NCBI GenBank assembly: GCA_030770545.1
Contig: CM061097.1
Coordinates: 372,501 to 436,500, forward strand
Reading direction: 5' to 3'
Length of the DNA: 64,000 bases
Source: Macropodus opercularis
Taxonomy: Eukaryota > Chordata > Actinopteri > Anabantiformes > Osphronemidae
The notes below the pieces were generated by a model, which was given only the letters and a program-made list of their open reading frames with translations, had not been told where the DNA came from and did not search any database. Both the position numbers and the translations under genes were made by a program. How positions within the stretch are numbered: the first letter of the stretch is position 1; every line of letters starts with the position of its first letter. This document shows positions 1 through 11,087 of the stretch, piece after piece.

Positions 1-9
1 GTCCTCCAG

Positions 10-1259
10 GGGGCGTCGAGCTGACACCCAACGCTGGTGTGACACCTGTCAAACTCACTTTAGCGGCGACGTGATCGCACACCGACGCACAAAACAACAC
101 AAGGTGAGCAGAGCGACCGTGAAGGCGAGTTGAGACGTGGAGCCGCCGACTCACCGGTGCCTCGTCCTGTCTTTTGTACAGATGTGTAAACAGCTGAGTC
201 GTCCCTTCTGTCCCGTGTGTAGACGCCACTTCAGGACGCCCAGGAAGTTTGTGGAGCACATGAAGTCTGCAGCGCACAAGCAGCAGGTCAGTGGTCGCAC
301 ACGGAGCAGGCGTGTTTCACCACACACACAGTTTGACCAGCTGCGTGTCCTCAGGTGCAGTTGGCCGAAGCTCAGGACGACGAGCTGATCACCGTGGACG
401 CCGTCGGCTGCTTCGAGGAAGAGGAGCAGGGGAACGAGGCGGAGGAGGAGGAAGTAGATGTTGCTGAGGAGGAGGAGAAGATGCTGAAGGTGCTGTTTCA
501 GAGATGGACAAAAGTCATTTAATCAAAGCACGTGAACACGTCTTGACGTTGTGAAGTCGTTGCGTCTTGTTGTGAATCAGGGAACCTTTGTGTTATTGCT
601 CCATGTTTGTTCTGGTCTTTGAACGGATTTGAATATGTGTTGCAGACGACACCGTCAGAGGAGACGAGCGGCGGAGAGGACGACTCCCTCCAATCCTACG
701 GTGCGTTCCCTCCCAGAACCAAACCTTCAGCATCAGGCTTTATTTACGAGCTGAAGCCTGTTGGTCTGTTGCAGAACCTGCTCAGAAAAGGTCTGATCCC
801 GAGCTTTACTTGTTCTGTTTGGAGTGTTTGCTTCCAACTGGTCCAGTGGTTCAGTTGTGTTGAGATGAAGTCAGCTGGGTCCACAGAGCTGGACAGCAGA
901 ACCCTCAGTGTCACGTGGGGCTAGAACCGCTGGTCTGTGTGGACTGATGGGCTGTGAACGACGAACCGAAGCCGATTAGTGAGAAATAACGATCAGTACA
1001 ATGTGGTTCCTTCACACAGGAAGTGCTTTTGTGGTTCCTGTGTCCGGCTTCCTGTGTCGACTCTGCAACAAGTTTTTCTACAGAGAGACGACAGCGCGAC
1101 GCACACACTGCAGGACACACGCACACCACCAGAACCTGCAGGTACGGCCGGACGGCAGCACCTCGGCGCCCGACGGCCTGCACGTGCTCACCGTGTTCGT
1201 TTGCTTGGTGTTTTCAGCGTCGCTTTTCTCAGGGGACAAACTCTGAAGGAGGGACTTGA
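10..1259 (+). CDS. ciz1: CIZ1 (Cip1-interacting zinc finger protein), 3' exons, partial at 5' end
   Basis: CIZ1 is a nuclear-matrix zinc-finger protein that promotes initiation of DNA replication with cyclin/CDK2 and p21. Exons read: 10-103, 182-286, 355-489, 646-700, 1020-1141 and 1218-1259 (stop TGA 1257-1259), all with AG acceptors and GT donors and compatible phases. The first exon encodes a finger (RWCDTCQTHF...HRRTKQHK). The second encodes RPFCPVCRRHFRTPRKFVEH, a near match to the family's matrin-type finger. The third carries DELITVDAVGCFEEEE followed by an acidic run, the hallmark of the CIZ1 C-terminal region. The fifth encodes the last finger (GFLCRLCNKFF...THCRTHAHHQNLQ). Seen: the reading frames and motifs. 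Known: finger order in vertebrate CIZ1. Odd: the final exon supplies only 13 residues (RRFSQGTNSEGGT), whereas the mammalian protein continues with a long basic tail, so the last exon is the least certain. The N-terminal part lies before the window. Confidence 0.85.
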
Positions 1260-1645
1260 CCTGCGCGTCCAGGTGAGGCACCGAAGCTGGAGTCACACAG
1301 ACGCCGCAGAACCCAGCAGAGACGTTCTTTAGCTTGATTCAGACTGAATCAGCACATGGTCAAATCTGCACTAAACAGAGACTCGGAGTATGTGCAGGCC
1401 TCCTCATTCCTCATCTCCCATGATGATCCCAGAGGGTGACTGTCCTGGAGCGTGGTGCGTTCAGGTGACGTGCCAGGCGTTTATGCGCTGTGTGATGCAG
1501 CAGGTTCCTCCGGCTCATTCATAGCTGGCCTTTATTTGTTTATTAGGTGATTGTGCTGGAAGCACCGAGAATATTTTTCACAAAACGAATCTTTCATTTC
1601 TTTCTTGTCTTTGATCCAGACACTGACGTTTCTGATCTGGATCTT
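1260..1645. other. CIZ1 3' flank, no gene seen
   Basis: This stretch follows the CIZ1 stop. I see no canonical AATAAA close to the stop, no coding signature and no recognisable repeat. It may include the CIZ1 3' untranslated region. Confidence 0.4.
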
Positions 1646-1949
1646 TACAGTTTTTTTTGATTGCTAAACGTCAGTGGGCACAACTGGAGTCATGTGCAAA
1701 AACTACAGTCTGCACAGCAACAGTTCATGTGGACCAAACTCTAGTTCGTTTTTCTTTGCTTGAACACAGTTTCTACACACTTATCCCATGACTTTAACCA
1801 CAACCTGCACAACACTGTGGATTTACAGCACTTTGCTCAAATGCTAACACACTGCAGTCAAAACTGTGAACCACACATTCAAACAGAACAGATTTCAGCC
1901 CTGTGCCATCAAACACTATGGACGGTCTCATCCATCCGAGCTCGGGTCG

Positions 1950-2266
1950 TCTACCAGAGGCCTGGGAGCTTGAGGGTTCTGCCAGTATCTTAGCTGTTCC
2001 TGCTCTTTTCTGGACTGAGATGTCTGAGGTCTTTCCTGGGATCTGTTCTAGCCACTCCTCCAGTTTGGGGGCTACTGCCCCGAGTGCTCCGATGACCACG
2101 GGCACCACCTTCGCCTTGACTTACAGGCCTTCTCAAGTTCTGCTTTGAGCCCCTGGTATTTCTCTAATTTGTCAAGTTCCTTCTTTCTGATGTTAGCATC
2201 GCAAGGTTTTGCTATGTCAACCACAACGACTCGTCTCTGCTGTTTGTCCACCACCACAATGTCTGG
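1950..2266 (-). mobile_element. Non-LTR retrotransposon (LINE) coding fragment
   Basis: The minus strand translates, over two adjacent frames, to VVDKQQRRVVVVDIAKPCDANIRKKE, then LDKLEKYQGLKAELEKA, then VVPVVIGALGAVAPKLEEWL and a tail with ISVQKRAGTAKILAE. This resembles the C-terminal end of a reverse-transcriptase polyprotein that is very frequent in teleost genomes. A frameshift lies near 2110, where the two pieces meet. It is a short, broken 3' fragment. The exact LINE clade is not identifiable here. Confidence 0.6.
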
Positions 2267-2311
2267 TTGGTTATATATAAGTCAGTTGACTTAACCACTG
2301 AGCTATCCAGC
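2266..2311 (-). repeat. tRNA-like SINE head remnant
   Basis: Read on the minus strand, the segment starts GGCTGGATAGCTCAGTGG and continues TTAAGTCAACTGACTT, which resembles a tRNA D-arm with an A-box (TAGCTCAGTGG). No B-box or full cloverleaf follows. It adjoins the LINE fragment directly, so it is better read as part of a retroposon than as a tRNA gene. Confidence 0.35.
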
Positions 2312-2312
2312 C

Positions 2313-2378
<66 letters not shown>
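2312..2378. repeat. (AT)n/(GT)n microsatellite
   Basis: A short AT run (about 2312-2321) passes directly into a pure GT run of about 57 bp. The Cys/Val and Thr/His open frames across it are artefacts of the repeat. Confidence 0.95.
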
Positions 2379-2380
<2 letters not shown>

Positions 2381-2776
2381 AGCTCAGAAAGAGTAATTTT
2401 GGAAATGGAACAAGGAAGACGGGTCCACGAGTCCAGAGGATCCAGGGATGGATGAGGTTCTTCCCCAGATTCATGGCAGGAGAGAACTTTAGACGTGATG
2501 TTGGTGAAAACCTGTGGCCTGATGCTGGAGAGAAGCAGGATCAGCAACTCAATGATTTGTTCAAATTACAGTATGTTTCTACCTTGTTCTTCTCATTACT
2601 GTAATTCTATAAATGACTATCAACTATTGAAGGAAACTGCAAATTTTAATTTACTTTAAAGAATCGTTATGTTCCAAACATTTAAATAAATCATGTGACA
2701 GAATGTCTCTATTCGTTGAAGTTCTTTAAACTATAAAGGTTAAACTTTGTATTTTCTGTATTGGTGCTTGATGCTA

Positions 2777-4382
2777 GTGTTTCTCTGTGTGTGTTTCTCT
2801 GTGTGTGTTTCTCTCAGTGTGTGTTTCTCTCAGTGTGTGTTGTCTCAGTGTGTGTTGTCTCAGTGTGTGTGTTGTCTCAGTGTGTGTGTTTCTCTCAGTG
2901 TGTGTTTCTCTCAGTGTGTGTGTTTCTCTCAGTGTGTGTGTTTCTCTGTGTGTGTTTCTCTCAGTGTGTGTTTCTCTCAGTGTGTGTTTCTCTCAGTGTG
3001 TGTTTCTCTCAGTGTGTGTTTCTCTCAGTGTGTGTTCTCTCAGTGTGTGTGTTTCTCTCAGTGTGTGTGTTTCTCTCAGTGTGTGTGTTTCTCTCAGTGT
3101 GTGTTTCTCTCAGTGTGTGTGTTTCTCTCAGTGTGTGTTTCTCTCAGTGTGTGTGTTTCTCTCAGTGTGTGTGTTTCTCTCAGTGTGTGTTTCTCTCAGT
3201 GTGTGTTTCTCTCAGTGTGTGTGTTTCTCTCAGTGTGTGTGTTTCTCTCAGTGTGTGTTTCTCTCAGTGTGTGTGTTTCTCTCAGTGTGTGTTTCTCTCA
3301 GTGTGTGTGTTTCTCTCAGTGTGTGTGTTTCTCTCAGTGTGTGTTTCTCTCAGTGTGTGTTTCTCTCAGTGTGTGTTTCTCTCAGTGTGTGTTTCTCTCA
3401 GTGTGTGTGTTTCTCTCAGTGTGTGTTTCTCTCAGTGTGTGTTTCTCTCAGTGTGTGTGTTTCTCTCAGTGTGTGTGTTTCTCTCAGTGTGTGTTTCTCT
3501 CAGTGTGTGTTTCTCTCAGTGTGTGTTTCTCTCAGTGTGTGTTTCTCTCAGTGTGTGTGTTTCTCTCAGTGAGTGTTTCTCTCAGTGTGTGTTTCTCTCA
3601 GTGTGTGTGTTTCTCTCAGTGTGTGTTTCTCTCAGTGTGTGTTGTCTCTGTGCTGTTTCTCTCAGTGTGCGTTTGTCTCAGTGTGCGTTTGTCTCAGTGT
3701 GCGTTTGTCTCAGTGTGTGTTGTCTTAGTGTGTGTTGTCTCAGTGTGTGTTTCTCTCAGTGTGTGTTGTCTCAGTGTGTGTGTTTCTCTCAGTGTGTGTT
3801 GTCTCAGTGTGTGTGTTTCTCTCAGTGTGTTTGTCTTAGTGTGTGTTTGTCTTAGTGTGTGTTGTCTCTGTGCTGTTTCTCTCAGTGTGTGTTGTCTTGG
3901 TGTGTGTGTTGTCTCAGTGTGTGTTGTCTTAGTGTGTGTTTGTCTCAGCGTGTGTTGTCTTAGTGTGTGTTTGTCTCAGTGTGTGTTGTCTTAGTGTGTG
4001 TTTGTCTCAGTGTGTGTTGTCTTAGTGTGTGTTTGTCTCAGTGTGTGTTGTCTCAGTGTGTGTTGTCTCAGTGTGTGTTGTCTCAGTGTGTGTTTCTCTC
4101 AGTGTGTGTGTTTCTCTCAGTGTGTGTTGTCTTAGTGTGTGTTTGTCTTAGTGTGTGTTTGTCTTAGTGTGTGTTGTCTCTGTGCTGTTTCTCTCAGTGT
4201 GTGTTGTCTTAGTGTGTGTTTGTCTCAGTGTGTGTTGTCTTAGTGTGTGTTTCTCTCAGTGTGTGTTGTCTTAGTGTGTGTTTCTCTCAGTGTGTGTTGT
4301 CTCAGTGTGTGTTGTCTTAGTGTGTGTTTGTCTCAGTGTGTGTTGTCTTAGTGTGTGTTTGTCTCAGTGTGTGTTGTCTCAG
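2777..4382. repeat. TG-rich minisatellite, 15-18 bp units, about 1.6 kb
   Basis: Tandem units alternate mainly between TGTGTGTTTCTCTCAG (16 bp) and TGTGTGTGTTTCTCTCAG (18 bp). The 3' half, from about 3640, shifts to variants TGTGTGTTGTCTCAG and TGTGTGTTTGTCTTAG. The array therefore has two compositional zones. Long CVSLSV-like frames arise because the units lack stops in the plus frames. It sits inside the inverted-repeat element described at 1646-4493. Confidence 0.95.
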
Positions 4383-4493
4383 TTTTGCAGCTGATGGGAC
4401 CTGTTTAGCTCAGATGACTGTTGCTGTAGTTAGAGTTTTTAACATGTGACTCCAGTTGTGCTCACTGTCGTTTAGCAATCGAAAAAAAATGTA

Positions 4494-5686
4494 AGAGAAC
4501 ACGTTGTGCAGACTGTAGTGACGGAGGCGGAGCAGCAGGTGGCGCCGCTGTGCTGAAATTAATGATTGTTTAATAAACGAGTTGATCAGTGAAGTGAGAT
4601 TAAATTATTTTATTATGAACTGTGTTAATGTCCTGAGCTTTTTACTGCAGTGACTAAACTTCATATTTTAGAAACTCTTCATATGTTTTATAAATAATTT
4701 AAAAAAACGTTACCTTCGATTAAGGTTTTAACATCATTGGACTAAAGAAAAGATTCGGATTAATCAATAATAAATGGAACAAGCAGCTTCGCCTCAACCA
4801 CAGTAATAAAAACCATGATATGTCACAGTTTTGTTCATTACTAGATTTAATTTTGCGTCAGTCTATTGTGCTGAGAATCGAGTATTTCCTCTTCCCGTCG
4901 CCAACAGCCTGTTTACTTAATGTAAAGCAACGAAAGACAATAGTAATAAAATATATAATATTGTTGTGTGTAAACGTTGAGTAGTTTGTTCAACGATATG
5001 AAACTGATCATGACAGAAATGAGCTGATACCAACATTTATTTTGATGTCATCTCATTGTTAAATGGTTCCTAGATCCATCAAAGTAAACCCGTCCAGAGA
5101 AAGTCAGAAACTTATTATAGAGTCTAAATCTGATGCATGAACGTTTGAATTGATGATTGTCTCTAATACTTTCCAGTGTGAAGCAGAATGAAATGGGTCG
5201 GATCAGCACCGCGTCGGTCCGTTTTATTCTGGTTCACTCCGGATGCAAACGCGCAGCGCATCTGTAATAAAACCACGAAGACGCTGCTGTGGAAGTTTAA
5301 AATTATTATTATATCCTGCACACTTCAGCATAAAATATTTTCAAATGTAGGTTCTTAATAATACATTAATGAATACAAAATATCAATATAACCGAAAATA
5401 TCAAGCATGTATAATTTTCAGACGCTCAACCCTTTTGTCATGATCACATCGTTTTTAGTTTATTTATTTTAACGTGTTAGATGCAAAGACCATAAATGTC
5501 TGAGCCCCCAAATCACACCAGGTATGTGAAATAAAGCAAACACGACGTCACCCAGCGGGAAGCGCACGGTTTCATATTAAATATGTCAGGTAACACCAAC
5601 ACGTTTTAATGGATGCAGGCTTTAAATGGTGTGTTTTGATTTTCGTTTGCTCTTAGAATTTCCTATTGTTTTGCCCACAGATAGAG
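4494..5686. other. AT-rich intergenic DNA
   Basis: No long open frame, splice-bounded exon or recognisable repeat is visible. An AATAAA occurs at 4572-4577 but no transcript can be tied to it. Confidence 0.5.
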
Positions 5687-5836
5687 ACACACACACACAC
5701 ACACACACACACTCACGCCGGTGTCCGGTGGGTTTGTCCAGCCTGTAATAACCTGCAGCCAAGGGCAGCACCTGAACACACACACACACACCAGTTATGA
5801 GTTATTGATTTCTCCTGAGCGAACAGCAGCTGGAGC

Positions 5837-5876
<40 letters not shown>
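5687..5876. repeat. CA repeats facing a TG repeat (potential hairpin)
   Basis: CA tracts at 5687-5712 and 5776-5791 are followed by a TG tract at 5839-5876 on the same strand. CA and TG tracts are complementary, so the segment can fold into a hairpin with a loop of about 50-130 nt. No coding content is supported. Confidence 0.85.
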
Positions 5877-5878
<2 letters not shown>

Positions 5879-7089
5879 GGCCACAGCTTTCTCTGGGCTG
5901 CTGTTTTTCCATCTTCTTCTTCTGTTTGACCTTTTAACCAAACTCGACTCACTGTCTGTAATTTCACTTGAACAAACCAGGCTCCGGACCTGACGTTCAG
6001 AACCGAGCCTTGCTGTCGTGGCTCAGTCACTGTGTGACCAGAACAGCTGTAGAACCAGTGATGATTAGCTGTGTTATCAGCAGACTGGTCCAGATCGGTC
6101 CAAACTGCTCCAGACTAATCGGACCCTAGGTCAGGTTTCCCATCATGCCCTGGTGGTCTGCAGGTGATGGAGAGCAGGCAGGTTCGGGCAAGGACCAGTT
6201 GAGGGAGTAAATGTTTACATTTACACCAGGTTGATGCTCAAACGTCGGATTCTGATTTACTTCAACAGTTTTTTTTTTTACTTTGTTCAAGTAAAAATGT
6301 TGAAATTAAAACCTTTTGTCTGAGACAGGAGACGGCTGGAGGGAAAAGGTTGTATTGTTGGTGCAGGTTGATGAGGAAAGGTCGTCAGGGATCGCAGGAA
6401 GGTAGTGAGCTGACCTTTGACCCTTGGTCTGGGGAGATGGAGTCAGATAACATCACACAAACGCACCTGGTGAGTTATCTGAGCGTGTATCAGATAAGAC
6501 GGAGTTCTTTATTCATCACGTGTAGCAAAGCAGCTAATGTCGGCTAATGATGACATCACAGGACTCAGCTTCCACCTAAGATGATGAATTCGCCTCAGCT
6601 CCTGCCCCCACGCTGGTGTCAGGAGACCCCCCCAAGGGAAAGAACAGTCCAGGATCTGATGCCGACTCGCTGCGTACTTCCGTCCATAAACTCTTCTCTG
6701 ACGGCGCTGTGTGGTCGTTCCCACCAGTCAAGCTTCTTTCTGTCCGTTTCCGTGTGGAGCTCGGTTCTCCCTGGTCCCGTGGAGGCGGATGACGCCCACC
6801 CTGAGCCCGGTCCGCCGTCTCCTGTCAAGCAAGTGAATATTATCTTTATTATGGTCTGATTACTGCCACCTTTACATTATTGTGGAGCGGCGGGGATTTT
6901 ATGTCAATCTATACTTACATATATATCAAGTTATTTGGCTTTTATGGTCGTTGAGCCCAGTGACGACTCAATTCATACATGAACAGCACTTTGAGAAAAA
7001 CTCACTGGTGCCAGTTGGTACCGAGCCTCGTACGACGTCTAGATTCAAGCAAGAACCTAATGAAGGCAGAGCCGAGATATCGGCCGACG
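5877..7089. other. Intergenic, no gene recognised
   Basis: Short open frames occur (for example 6350-6547 and 6581-6859) but none shows a known motif or splice-bounded continuation. I see nothing I can name. Confidence 0.4.
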
Positions 7090-7560
7090 CCAGTCTGCAT
7101 GAATGAGGGATCGCTCCTAAACGGCCCGATTAGCGTTGGCTGAGTGTTATTATCTCTGCAGATTCAACAGGATTTGCCTGCGTTTGCTTCCTGCGGCTGA
7201 GTCCTCGGCGCGATGAAGAAAAAAGCCGGGCTGCATTTATCCACCTGCTGCCGTGGCTCCAACAAGGCCAGAGAGAGCAGAGAGCTCTCAGCGATGCTTT
7301 TAATTCCCTTTATCTGCATCTGAATGCGTCTGTCAGCTACGAGAAAATGTGCCCGTGTTTGTCTCTAAATGAAGAGCTCAATTAGGAGAACGTCGTTATT
7401 AGCGAGGAACAATACGGTACAAGGCTGCGCGAGCCGACCTTGTCATGCACGTTGGTCCTTTTAGGTCGTCCTGGCCTTCAGAGTCACTTTGCTTCATAAT
7501 GGAGAGAGAACGTCAGCTCAGACTCTCTCTCTTTAATGGCAGCGGTTGATCTTCTGTCTT
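7090..7560. promoter_or_regulatory. Candidate conserved non-coding island
   Basis: This block has mixed composition without simple repeats or open frames. It carries many AT cores set in GC-balanced sequence (CCCGATTAGCG, GAGCTCAATTAGGAG, GTTATTAGCGAGG), a texture typical of vertebrate developmental enhancers. The call is inference from texture only. Its neighbours are CIZ1 and the FUBP3 3' end, but enhancers of this type can act at a distance. Confidence 0.22.
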
Positions 7561-8199
7561 TTCCTGTAAACAAGTCCTCCAACTAAAAAGCTGCTTTCTT
7601 TGTTTCTTCTTCGTTCAGAGGCAGGAACACGGTGAAGCCGTGAGACTTCGTGAGAAGCTGCTCCAGGGCCGTCACTGACCAAGACGATCCAGACACTTAG
7701 CCGTTACTTCTACAGGGGGACCCGTCTCTGGAGACGTGACCGTGAAAGCAGGAGGCAGCAGCTCAGAGTCTCTGCTCATTGAGTCTTTATTTCCTTAAGA
7801 GTCACAAAACTTTAGTTTCCATTTTCACGGCCCCAGCAAACAGAGCGTTTCTTCATTCATCTGATCTGTTGGATTGTTTTACTGTCTCTCTGCAGGAGCT
7901 CAAGGTTGTCATAGTAACCTGTCCTCTTCACTCCCTTATAGTAGTGGGTTATGTCCGGTTGTCTTCAGTCTTTTCTTTTTTCTTTCAGTGTCCTAAACAT
8001 TCAGACTTTATCAGTTTGCTGACAACAGTAGTGTTTTATTTGGTGACCAGACTGAGCAGAAGAACCAACCAGGACCGGTTTCACTGAAGTGAACGTCAGA
8101 AACATGAACTGGAGAGAAATGAAAGAAGTGACACTGGAGGAAACAGAGGAGTCTGAACCCAGCAGATAAAAACACAGCAAGTCAGAAAGAACGAGCTTG
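7561..8199. other. Intergenic, nothing recognised
   Basis: This contains pyrimidine-rich and AT-rich stretches. The open frame at 7779-8087 has no recognisable domain. Confidence 0.4.
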
Positions 8200-8205
8200 T
8201 TTATT
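8200..8205 (-). terminator. Candidate FUBP3 poly(A) signal
   Basis: The minus strand reads AATAAA here. Another minus-strand AATAAA lies at 10395-10400. Either could end the FUBP3 transcript, and sequence alone does not decide between them. Confidence 0.3.
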
Positions 8206-11087
8206 AGCCCTCGTGTTAATCATCCACCTTCCTCGGCCACCGACAGTCGTGGCGCGGGTTCATACACAACTACCTGTCAATAGGATCTAATAGAAAAATT
8301 TGCAGGTTACAGTTAGGACATCTGTCCATTAGAAAAACAATAGAAACCATGAAACCAAAACAAGCCCCTTCAGGACAAGGCTGGAGATTAGGAAAAGCTC
8401 AACTGGAGTGGACCGCTACCGTGACCAGTCCTGGTTCCGTTCACCCAGTGGGTCCTGGAACTGGGGCCGTCCACAAGGAGAGTCCACTCCAGTGGTTGAA
8501 TCACTCCAAGGCCACGCTAGCGTTTTAGTGTGGCAGCGTCCGGACATGGACGAGCACATGTGGAGCCTAGCAGTCTTGAGAACATAACACTCACTTAGCT
8601 TCTCTTTGTTACACAACAATTAAACAATCTCATTCAGAAGATACCAAAGAACATTTTAACTGGAGAGCACCCGCCAGAGTGGAAATTCACAAAAAAACAT
8701 ATCTCAAGGACAAACTGAATGTTCAGAACTGGTTAAACAGATTTAAATAGACCCCTGTACAGGAGAACTCATTATTATTGTCGTCAAATATTATTATTAT
8801 TATTATTATTACGTCACACATACAAGAAGCACAACCACTGAGTCAACGCAGAACTCAACAGTAGCCAGATCTCCCTCGACGCAAGCCAAACCTCTCTGTG
8901 GTGCGACATTCACAACGTTCAGCCAATGCACAGACACACAACCAACACGCACACACAATTTACAGCTGAGGCTGAAATGAGACATAATTAATAGATTCAA
9001 AATTTGAAAATCCTTCTACATTCGTACATGTATGAAACCACACAAAATTCTCCAAAACAATGGCAGAAACACAAACCAGCCTAAAACCCAACGCGCAGTC
9101 ACACACACAGCCAAGACAAGTTACACAACGTTCCAGAAGTTATGACACGATTCTTAGTCCAATTATAACAAGTTTAACTTTAGCTAATTAACAAATACAA
9201 AATATCAGACGGTGGTGGGTTCAAAACCAAATATGTGTAATACAACAGAGCTGCAACACTCATCTGTGAATCTGCCTGTTCCTTTTCTCGATCAATCAAA
9301 TCATCCAGAATAAGTCAGAAACGATATTCATCAGCGTTTCCCAACATCACTAATTAATAATCCAAAAGCAAACACTCAGTTCACCATCATTAGACTTTGG
9401 AACACAAAATATTGATAAGCTTCAGTTTCATCACATTTAAGAGCTTAAGTTTAAAATCAATAACATGTTAATGGCTTTTCAACTTTAGAGAATCGTCATT
9501 TACACGAAAACCCCAAAGGATGAACATTTAGACCGGTTTAACTAAGCCAAGCTATCGGACGTTCAGCTATTGCTAAGCTCAGGCCAAATCTACGATTTCA
9601 ACTGTTCCAACTTTGAAACTGGTTTTAGACTGTTTTTCAAAATGTGTTAATTATTCCTTGATTCACAAGTAAAATGAATATCACGGCTTTGGTCAGATGA
9701 ATTAACCGGTGGGCAGCGGGAAACTAAACGTTTTCTAAAACATACAAGCATAATCATCATGACGAGAACATTCGCTTTAATCAGTGGAAAGGTTAGCTTC
9801 AAGAATTGCTAAATGGTTTGTATCATGATAATATTTAGACATAAAAGGGGTCAGTTGGCCTGCGGGAAGACAAGCAAGAGACAAATTTATGCAATTTTGT
9901 CCTCCCACAGAGATATTTACTGCATAAAACTTCACAATGCGAGTTAGATCTGGCTAAGAGCCCACAATGACCCACAGCTAACAATGATGCGTAACATTTA
10001 GCTAACGTTGTTAGCAACGCGTCATTTTGATGACGTTTCACATTTAGCCAGCTTCAACCAATTTGCTAATAAAAGCATTAGAAACAATTCAACTGCAGCG
10101 CTTCTCCTGCTAGCACGTAGCTAAGACACAACCGCTAACAGACACAGTCCAGCCGCTATCTAGGCTAACACACGAACACAGGTTTAGCTAAAAAACTGGC
10201 TTCGCCTGTTCACCGCTAGTCATTGATCAGCTCCTAACACTTCAAATTGGCAAAGTTACAACAATAATAAAGTTTTACTCTGCATGAAAACCGCATTTTC
10301 CCGCTTTTTATAGTGAAGGTTCAGACGGGAACGATGTCGGCTGGAGTTCGACCACAGAGAGATCTGGCTTTAGACAACGCAATAGTAATGATCATTTATT
10401 CATCTTTACATCATAAAAACTAAAGAATCACCATAGAGATACAGGAATAAGAACTATCATCAAACCAAAATGAAAACACTAAACGCGTCATTGCACCTCC
10501 AAGATGGCGACTAAACAGGTAAAATTAGACAAACAGACCCAGCGAGCACGATTTAGTACAAAAACGGTTTTGTCTCCGATGGCAAAATATTATATTTCCA
10601 TCCGATGCTACTAAAATATTTCTATGCCAAAATAAAAAAAGAAGAGTCAAAACACAAACTGACGCATGCTTTAAAACATCATAAACAAAATAATAATAAT
10701 AATAATAATAATATCTGATTTTCTTACTCAAGACTGCTAAGCCTTATACCGTTTTCTTATTGGAAAATAAAACTAGACAAAATATAGATTATACTGATTT
10801 TTTGTTCAAAGCCACACTGATACATTTTCAAGTTTGATAAAAAACAAAACAAAAAGAAAAACCAGGTCTACACTGTGAAGAGACCAGAGGCTAGTCCAAA
10901 AAATCTGCCCGACAAAATATCAACTTTGTAAAGGTTAAAAAACAGAAAGAATAGAGTTCGTGATTTTTCAGTTAATCCTTAGTTTTTCTCTACAAAAAAG
11001 GAGGAAGCGGCAGAGCGTTGCTAGAGAACCCCAATTCGGTTGCCGTTGACGATCATCCCAGGTCTTTACCTGGCGAAGGCGGAGCCT
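8206..11087 (-). other. Probable FUBP3 3' untranslated region
   Basis: This AT-rich sequence lies downstream, on the minus strand, of the FUBP3 stop at 11088-11090. No coding frame is supported. It contains a short (TTA)n run near 8796-8811 and a (TAA)n run near 10690-10712. Vertebrate FUBP3 genes have long 3' UTRs, so a UTR of 0.7-2.9 kb is plausible, but its extent is inferred. Confidence 0.45.

Larger units (their letters stand above)
1646..4493. mobile_element. TA-flanked terminal-inverted-repeat DNA element with nested repeats
   Basis: About 75 bp at 1648-1722 is matched as an imperfect inverted repeat by 4420-4491. Both ends read CA, a run of T, then GATTGCTAAACG inward, and both contain CACAACTGGAGTCA. 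The dinucleotide TA abuts both ends (1646-1647 and 4492-4493), as expected for a Tc1/mariner-type target duplication. No transposase frame is present inside, so this is non-autonomous or degraded. The interior holds a LINE fragment, a GT microsatellite and a 1.6-kb minisatellite. A short extra copy of the inner left sequence (TGCAGACTGTAGT) lies just outside the right end at 4507-4519, so the right boundary could be more complex. The superfamily is inferred only from the TA flanks. Confidence 0.6.

Noticed and set aside
2266..2311. tRNA gene on the minus strand
   Set aside because: Only a D-arm-like A-box is present; no anticodon arm, T-arm or B-box follows, and a LINE fragment abuts it.
2747..3994. 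Plus-strand open frames of 261-415 codons (Cys/Val/Ser-rich)
   Set aside because: They consist wholly of minisatellite units without stops; no unique sequence, splice context or domain.
2777..4382. CRISPR-like regular repeats
   Set aside because: Units are contiguous without unique spacers and the genome is eukaryotic; these are minisatellites.
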